Part shown: positions 6,508 through 9,948 of the stretch, one piece after another
How the letters are laid out: the number at the start of each line of letters is the position of its first letter
Numbering within the stretch: the first letter of the stretch is position 1
From: an uncultured Peptococcaceae bacterium
Lineage (GTDB): Bacteria; Bacillota; Peptococcia; Peptococcales; Peptococcaceae
DNA: 9,948 nt
Reading direction: 5' to 3'
Assembly (NCBI GenBank): GCA_900556545.1
Contig: USPE01000056.1
Coordinates: 1-9,948, forward strand
Made by a program: the position numbers and the translations under genes
Notes under the pieces: model-generated
The model's input: the letters and a program-made list of their open reading frames with translations, nothing else
Told to the model about the DNA's origin: nothing
Database searches by the model: none

Positions 6508-7355
6508 TCATGAACCCGATACGTTGCCAACAGTCTTTCTCCTACCCCCGCTTCTTCCGGATCATGGGAACCCTTTCCTCTATCCAAATTTCGTAATTGC
6601 TCCATTTCCTGCGTTTCCAATTCAAAATCAAAAATATCAATATTGCCGGCAATTCTTTGCGGATTGGTGGATTTGGGCAATACAATAAAGCCTTCTTGTA
6701 CCTCAAAACGCAAAATGATCTGTCCTGCATTCTTTTGATATTTTTCTGCCAGCGCCAGGATAAGCGGATGTGCCAGCAGCTCAGAACTACCGTGCCCCAG
6801 CGGATAATACGCTTCTATCCGAACATTCTGTCGCTCCATTAATTTCCGCAATTCTTTTTGCTGACAGAATGGATTACACTCGATCATATTCACCGCCGGA
6901 ACAGTAGAAAACTGCGGAACAAAGGTATTCCAAAGTTTTGGTGTCATATTGTCAACACCAATGGATTTCAGTTTTCCTGCTGCCTGTGCTTCTTCTAATG
7001 CCTTCCATGCACCAACTACATCCCCATACGGTTGATGCAACAGATAAAGATCAATATAATCAAAACCCAAATTATGAAGAGATGTTTCTATCCCTTTTTT
7101 TGCTGCTTCGTAGCCATAATCTTGAATCCACAGCTTACTGGTAACAAAAATAGTTTCTCGTGGAATTCCACTGTCCCGAATCGCTTGCCCCACTTCAGCC
7201 TCATTAAAGTATGCCGCCGCTGTATCAATATGGCGATATCCTGCTTTTAATGCCTCACTAACAGCCTTATAGGTAGAGCCATCATTGGGAATCATAAACA
7301 CACCAAACCCCACTGCAGGTATTTTGTTTCCGTCATTTAATAGAATTTCTCTCAT
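6504..7355 (-). CDS. Aldo/keto reductase (NADPH-dependent, AKR family)
   Basis: This 283-residue TIM-barrel oxidoreductase reduces aldehydes or ketones with NAD(P)H. The catalytic tetrad of the family is complete: D44 and Y49 (HIDTAAAYFNE), K74 (VTSKLW) and H107 (YLLHQP). The C-terminal cofactor segment LPKSTNPQRIAGNIDIFDF matches the PKS...R...N pattern that binds the 2'-phosphate of NADPH. Odd points are YFNE where most relatives have YGNE, and GVDNM where GVSNF is usual. The start at 7355 (MREILLNDG) follows AAAGGA by seven bases; other in-frame ATGs at 7406 and 7364 lack such spacing. It is transcribed away from a LysR gene across a 146-bp region, the classic arrangement for a regulator and its target. 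The substrate is unknown; a quinone, methylglyoxal or xenobiotic carbonyl would fit. Confidence 0.92.
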   Translation of the reverse strand: MREILLNDGNKIPAVGFGVFMIPNDGSTYKAVSEALKAGYRHIDTAAAYFNEAEVGQAIRDSGIPRETIFVTSKLWIQDYGYEAAKKGIETSLHNLGFDYIDLYLLHQPYGDVVGAWKALEEAQAAGKLKSIGVDNMTPKLWNTFVPQFSTVPAVNMIECNPFCQQKELRKLMERQNVRIEAYYPLGHGSSELLAHPLILALAEKYQKNAGQIILRFEVQEGFIVLPKSTNPQRIAGNIDIFDFELETQEMEQLRNLDRGKGSHDPEEAGVGERLLATYRVHD

Positions 7356-7425
7356 TTCTCTCATCCTTTCATTTTTCAACCTTCCAAAACAGATACCGGA
7401 AGTCATCTACTATGTGTACTATGTA

Positions 7426-7454
7426 TTCTATCACAGTTTACAGCTACGATAGAA
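7426..7454. promoter_or_regulatory. Dyad TTCTATC-N15-GATAGAA, candidate LysR operator
   Basis: The arms 7426-7432 and 7448-7454 are perfect 7-bp complements. The dyad spans the -35 box of the LysR promoter (7437-7442) and lies in the shared region upstream of the reductase. That placement suits a LysR protein that represses itself and controls the divergent gene. Just to its left, CTATGT appears twice (7410-7415 and 7419-7424). Confidence 0.5.
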
Positions 7455-7465
7455 AACAGTATAAT
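7437..7465 (+). promoter_or_regulatory. Promoter of the divergent LysR gene
   Basis: TTTACA (7437-7442) and TATAAT (7460-7465) are separated by 17 bp, a near-consensus sigma-A promoter with one mismatch. Transcription would start near 7472, leaving a leader of about 30 bases that holds AAAAGGAG before ATG 7502. I could not settle on a promoter for the reductase on the other strand. Confidence 0.75.
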
Positions 7466-7501
7466 CAACTTATCTATTATTTATAAAAGGAGCTACATAC
7501 C

Positions 7502-8395
7502 ATGGATATCCGTACCCTGCGTTATTTTCTTGCCGTTTCCCGAGAAGAAAATATTACACGAGCTGCCGAATTTCTTCATATCTCACAACCATCTCTTTCC
7601 AATCAAATGATAGAACTGGAAAAGGAAATTGGTAAACCGCTTTTAATTCGCGGAAAGCGAAAAGTCACACTTACACAAACCGGCATCCTCTTGCGAAAAC
7701 GAGCAGAAGAACTGGTGGCATTAATGGAAAAAACAGAACGGGAGTTAACCGCCAATCCAGAAACTGTCGCCGGTGATGTATCAATCGGCAGTGGCGATAC
7801 AGAAGCTACCCAGTTGGCAATACAGGCAGCAAAACGGCTCTCGAAAAAACACCCTGCCATTTGTTATCACCTATTTAGCGGAGATGCGGAAGCAGTGATC
7901 GAGCGCCTGGACGATGGGCTTTTAGATTTTGGCATTCTGATAGAGCCTATCGACCATACCAAATATGAATCAATCCATCTTCCGATTCAGGATACCTGGG
8001 GCATTCTCATGCGCTCGGACGATCCGCTCAGTTGTTTTTCAGAACTGTCCTTTGAAGATCTTGTCGACCTGCCGCTTATCGTCCCGCAAAGAGCGGGGCT
8101 GCAGCAAATGCTTTCTCACTGGGCCGGACGCGATTTTCGTAATTTAAATTTTTCCGCCACTTACAATCTTACCCACAATGCTGTTCTTCTAGTAAAGGCA
8201 GATATGGGATATGCGCTCATGCTGGACCAACTTGTAGATACCGGAGAAGGGACAGGTCTTACATTTTGTCCGTTAACACCATCAATAACCGTTCATTTAA
8301 GTATGGTCTGGAAAAAACATCAGGTATTTTCTCAAGCCGCCGAGCAATTTATCAACGCTTTGCAGGAACAGCTTTCGGAATCAAAAATAAAGTAA
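7502..8395 (+). CDS. LysR-family transcriptional regulator
   Basis: A 297-residue LTTR. The DNA-binding domain (residues 1-60) is canonical: MDIRTLRYFLAVSREENITR, then AAEFLHISQPSLSNQMIELEKEIGKPLLIRGKRKVTLTQTG. The effector domain begins around residue 90 (GDVSIGSGDTEATQLA) and includes LLDFGILIEPIDHTKYE, a typical element of the substrate-binding cleft. ATG 7502 follows AAAAGGAG by nine bases. The gene diverges from the aldo/keto reductase, and its end runs 44 bp into the end of the efflux pump gene on the other strand. The reductase is the most likely target and the pump a possible one. Autoregulation is suggested by the dyad over its -35. The inducer is unknown. Confidence 0.93.
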   Translation: MDIRTLRYFLAVSREENITRAAEFLHISQPSLSNQMIELEKEIGKPLLIRGKRKVTLTQTGILLRKRAEELVALMEKTERELTANPETVAGDVSIGSGDTEATQLAIQAAKRLSKKHPAICYHLFSGDAEAVIERLDDGLLDFGILIEPIDHTKYESIHLPIQDTWGILMRSDDPLSCFSELSFEDLVDLPLIVPQRAGLQQMLSHWAGRDFRNLNFSATYNLTHNAVLLVKADMGYALMLDQLVDTGEGTGLTFCPLTPSITVHLSMVWKKHQVFSQAAEQFINALQEQLSESKIK

Positions 8396-9686
8396 ACACT
8401 GCTGCTGTTAAAATAAAACAAAAGCCAATGACCATGGCAAGATGAAACTGGCTCATCGTTCCTTCCAACTGTGTTCCTGCAGAAACCATAATCGCAAGAC
8501 CGATAGAACCACCAACCTGATGTGCCACATTGACCAAACCAGATGCACTCCCCGCGTGTTCTGCCTTGATATTATAAATTCCCAGATTGGTCAGGGGGCT
8601 CATACAAAATCCCTGACCAAAACCCATAAGAATCAATAGAGGCATTATTGTATCAAAATAAGCGCTCTGTTCTGTTACAATCAGTGTCCAAAGAAAACCA
8701 AGCAATAAACAGAAGATTCCTATCCATAACACAATTTTATCGCCTATTTTTTCCGCAAAATGAGGAACCAGCAGCGCTGCAGCAAAAAGGGAAAGCGTCA
8801 TAGGAAAAAAAGAAAGTCCTGTTTGAATCGGACTATACCCTAAAACACGCTGCAAATATTCCGAAATAAAGAACCAAAATCCCAACATTGCACACATATA
8901 TAGCGTTCTGACCAAATAAGCGCCCGCTCTGGTACGGTTAAGAAACAGTTCCAGCGGCATCACAGGAACGGAAGATCTGCTCTCTGTAACAAGAAATGCT
9001 ATCAGAAAAACCAGCGCAATGCCAAACCATATAATCTTTTGCTCAGCTCCGTTAATTGCATAAACCAATGCAAAAATTCCCACAATGGACAAAACCGTCC
9101 CCAACAAGTCAAAATGAAAATGTTCCACATGAGTATCTTTTAGCACATGCAAAGACAAAAACAACATAAAAAGTGTAATGGGCACATTGATGTAAAAACC
9201 ATCTCTCCAAGAGAGATAACTTGCCAGCAATCCGCCCAGCACCAACCCTACACTGGAACCAAGTCCTGAAATAGAACTGTACCAGGCTACAGCTTTAACA
9301 CGTTCTTTTCCTTCAAAAGTATCCATCAAGAGAGCCAACGATGTTGGCGCCATAATTGCTGCTCCTGCACCTTGAACAAACCTGGCCGTAATCATAATAC
9401 CGGCATTCTCGGCAGCACCCGCTACCGCAGAAGCACCCCCAAATAAAATCAGCGCCATATTTATAATATGTTTTCTGCCAAATATGTCACTCAACTTTCC
9501 TCCCAGCAGAATAAAACCTCCAAATGCAAGCACGTAAGCATTCTGTACCCAAGACAAAGTTGTCTGGTTTAAACTAAGCTCCTCCGTCATTTTTTCTAAG
9601 CCTGTTATAACAATAGATGAGTCGATGGCTGTTACAAAGTAGCTCAATAATGCAATCGTCAGAATTATTCTCTTTCTATTTTTCAT
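8352..9686 (-). CDS. MFS drug efflux transporter, DHA2 (EmrB/QacA-like) type
   Basis: This 444-residue inner-membrane protein would export toxic compounds by proton antiport. The N-terminus has TM1 with the acidic residue D22 (AIDSSIVITGLEKM). Motif A is between TM2 and TM3 (GGKLSDIFGRKH, 62-73), and R102 lies in ARFVQGAGAAIMAP. The antiporter motif C region (SGLGSSVGLVLGG, 140-152) has the usual Gly-Pro replaced by Gly-Leu. SWRDGFYINVPI (159-170) is typical of DHA2 pumps. The length suggests 14 helices or slightly fewer. The start follows GGAGGAGG by nine bases. The 3' end overlaps the convergent LysR gene by 44 bp. A TATAAT box on the minus strand (9765-9760) is plausible but has no good -35. 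The substrate cannot be read; control by the adjacent LysR is inference. Confidence 0.92.
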   Translation of the reverse strand: MKNRKRIILTIALLSYFVTAIDSSIVITGLEKMTEELSLNQTTLSWVQNAYVLAFGGFILLGGKLSDIFGRKHIINMALILFGGASAVAGAAENAGIMITARFVQGAGAAIMAPTSLALLMDTFEGKERVKAVAWYSSISGLGSSVGLVLGGLLASYLSWRDGFYINVPITLFMLFLSLHVLKDTHVEHFHFDLLGTVLSIVGIFALVYAINGAEQKIIWFGIALVFLIAFLVTESRSSVPVMPLELFLNRTRAGAYLVRTLYMCAMLGFWFFISEYLQRVLGYSPIQTGLSFFPMTLSLFAAALLVPHFAEKIGDKIVLWIGIFCLLLGFLWTLIVTEQSAYFDTIMPLLILMGFGQGFCMSPLTNLGIYNIKAEHAGSASGLVNVAHQVGGSIGLAIMVSAGTQLEGTMSQFHLAMVIGFCFILTAAVFTLFLIPKAVPAKR

Positions 9687-9825
9687 AGTTTCTAACCTCC
9701 TCCGACAGCTATTTTACGACCTACGGCAAATAATATCAAATACCTATATACTATCATTTATTATAGCTCATTCCTATTATTATTTCCCCTATCCAATAAG
9801 TCCGGAAAATTGAAACATTTTTAAT

Positions 9826-9850
9826 ACTACCAAACACTAAACAGGGTAGT
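9826..9850. repeat. Short inverted repeat ahead of the transposase-like gene
   Basis: ACTACC (9826-9831) and GGTAGT (9845-9850) are complementary around 13 bases. It could be part of an insertion-sequence end or a protein-binding site. It is short enough to be chance. Confidence 0.25.
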
Positions 9851-9881
9851 TCCGCAAAAAACAGCCTATGAAAACAATTAA

Positions 9882-9948
9882 ATGAGTAACACCTACAGCA
9901 AAGAAGAACGATTAGAAGCATTGAAGCTGGCAGATGAAATCGGTCCGG
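9882..9948 (+). CDS. Start of a transposase-like helix-turn-helix protein (partial)
   Basis: The frame from ATG 9882 runs off the window after 22 residues (MSNTYSKEERLEALKLADEI, then GP). The pattern YSKEERLEALKLADEIG resembles the first helix of OrfA/HTH transposase subunits of the IS3 group, which bind element ends before a separately encoded DDE catalytic subunit. No good ribosome binding site precedes it. A six-codon reading frame (ATG 9868 to TGA 9885) overlaps its start codon. If the call is right, the left boundary of the element lies within 9687-9881; I could not identify a terminal repeat with certainty. Confidence 0.5.
   Translation, partial: MSNTYSKEERLEALKLADEIGP

Noticed and set aside
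6371..6511. Upstream extension of the HD-domain gene to an ATG at 6511
   Set aside because: It overlaps the reductase stop and the promoter-like boxes. The family start and the TGGAGG site both point to ATG 6370.
6149..6688. 179-codon plus-strand open frame across the HD gene start and reductase end
   Set aside because: It spans two real genes and their gap on the other strand, with no family resemblance or ribosome binding site.
1..9948. CRISPR array, tRNA, rRNA or riboswitch
   Set aside because: No regularly spaced repeats with unique spacers, no cloverleaf with a CCA-like end, and no recognisable riboswitch core were seen on either strand.

Overview
The window reads like a low-to-mid GC Gram-positive-type (Bacillota) anaerobe. 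The evidence is strong AGGAGG-type ribosome binding sites before most genes, consensus sigma-A type promoters, and an HD-domain protein of a kind common in Bacillota. A member of the Negativicutes is possible, but that is a guess from gene content. No ribosomal or other phylogenetic marker is present.

Layout. Bases 1-258 hold no convincing gene: a possible 3' remnant of a reading frame and a degenerate repeat with a period of about 42 bp. Bases 259-1010 (+) encode a TauE/SafE (TSUP) membrane transporter broken by a one-base frameshift at a C-run. A perfect 21-bp hairpin separates it from a convergent small gene (1139-1303, -) encoding a 54-residue unknown protein. That gene has a textbook TTGACA-17-TATAAT promoter. 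Next, on the minus strand and read right to left, comes the core of the window. An HD-domain hydrolase (5774-6370) is followed after 27 bp by a LysR regulator (4820-5746) with a strong intrinsic terminator. Then come a cytoplasmic-type arylsulfotransferase (3254-4681) and a DASS/SLC13 anion transporter (1692-3134), which ends in its own terminator. The sulfotransferase and transporter are separated by 119 bp carrying a perfect 12-bp hairpin.

The right third is a second module. It has an aldo/keto reductase (6504-7355, -) divergent from a second LysR regulator (7502-8395, +) across a 146-bp control region. That region has a good promoter and a dyad overlapping the -35. A DHA2-type (EmrB/QacA-like) efflux pump (8352-9686, -) converges on the regulator with a 44-bp 3' overlap. 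At the right edge starts a transposase-like reading frame (from 9882, +), cut by the window end.

How the genes may work together. The most interesting unit is LysR + arylsulfotransferase + DASS transporter. The sulfotransferase has no signal peptide and the transporter is an anion carrier. A reasonable inference is uptake (or exchange) of an organic sulfate or another anion, with PAPS-independent sulfuryl transfer in the cytoplasm under LysR control. The transporter has lost both signature SNT motifs, so its substrate may not be a usual dicarboxylate. The reductase/LysR/efflux module looks like a separate stress or xenobiotic response unit.
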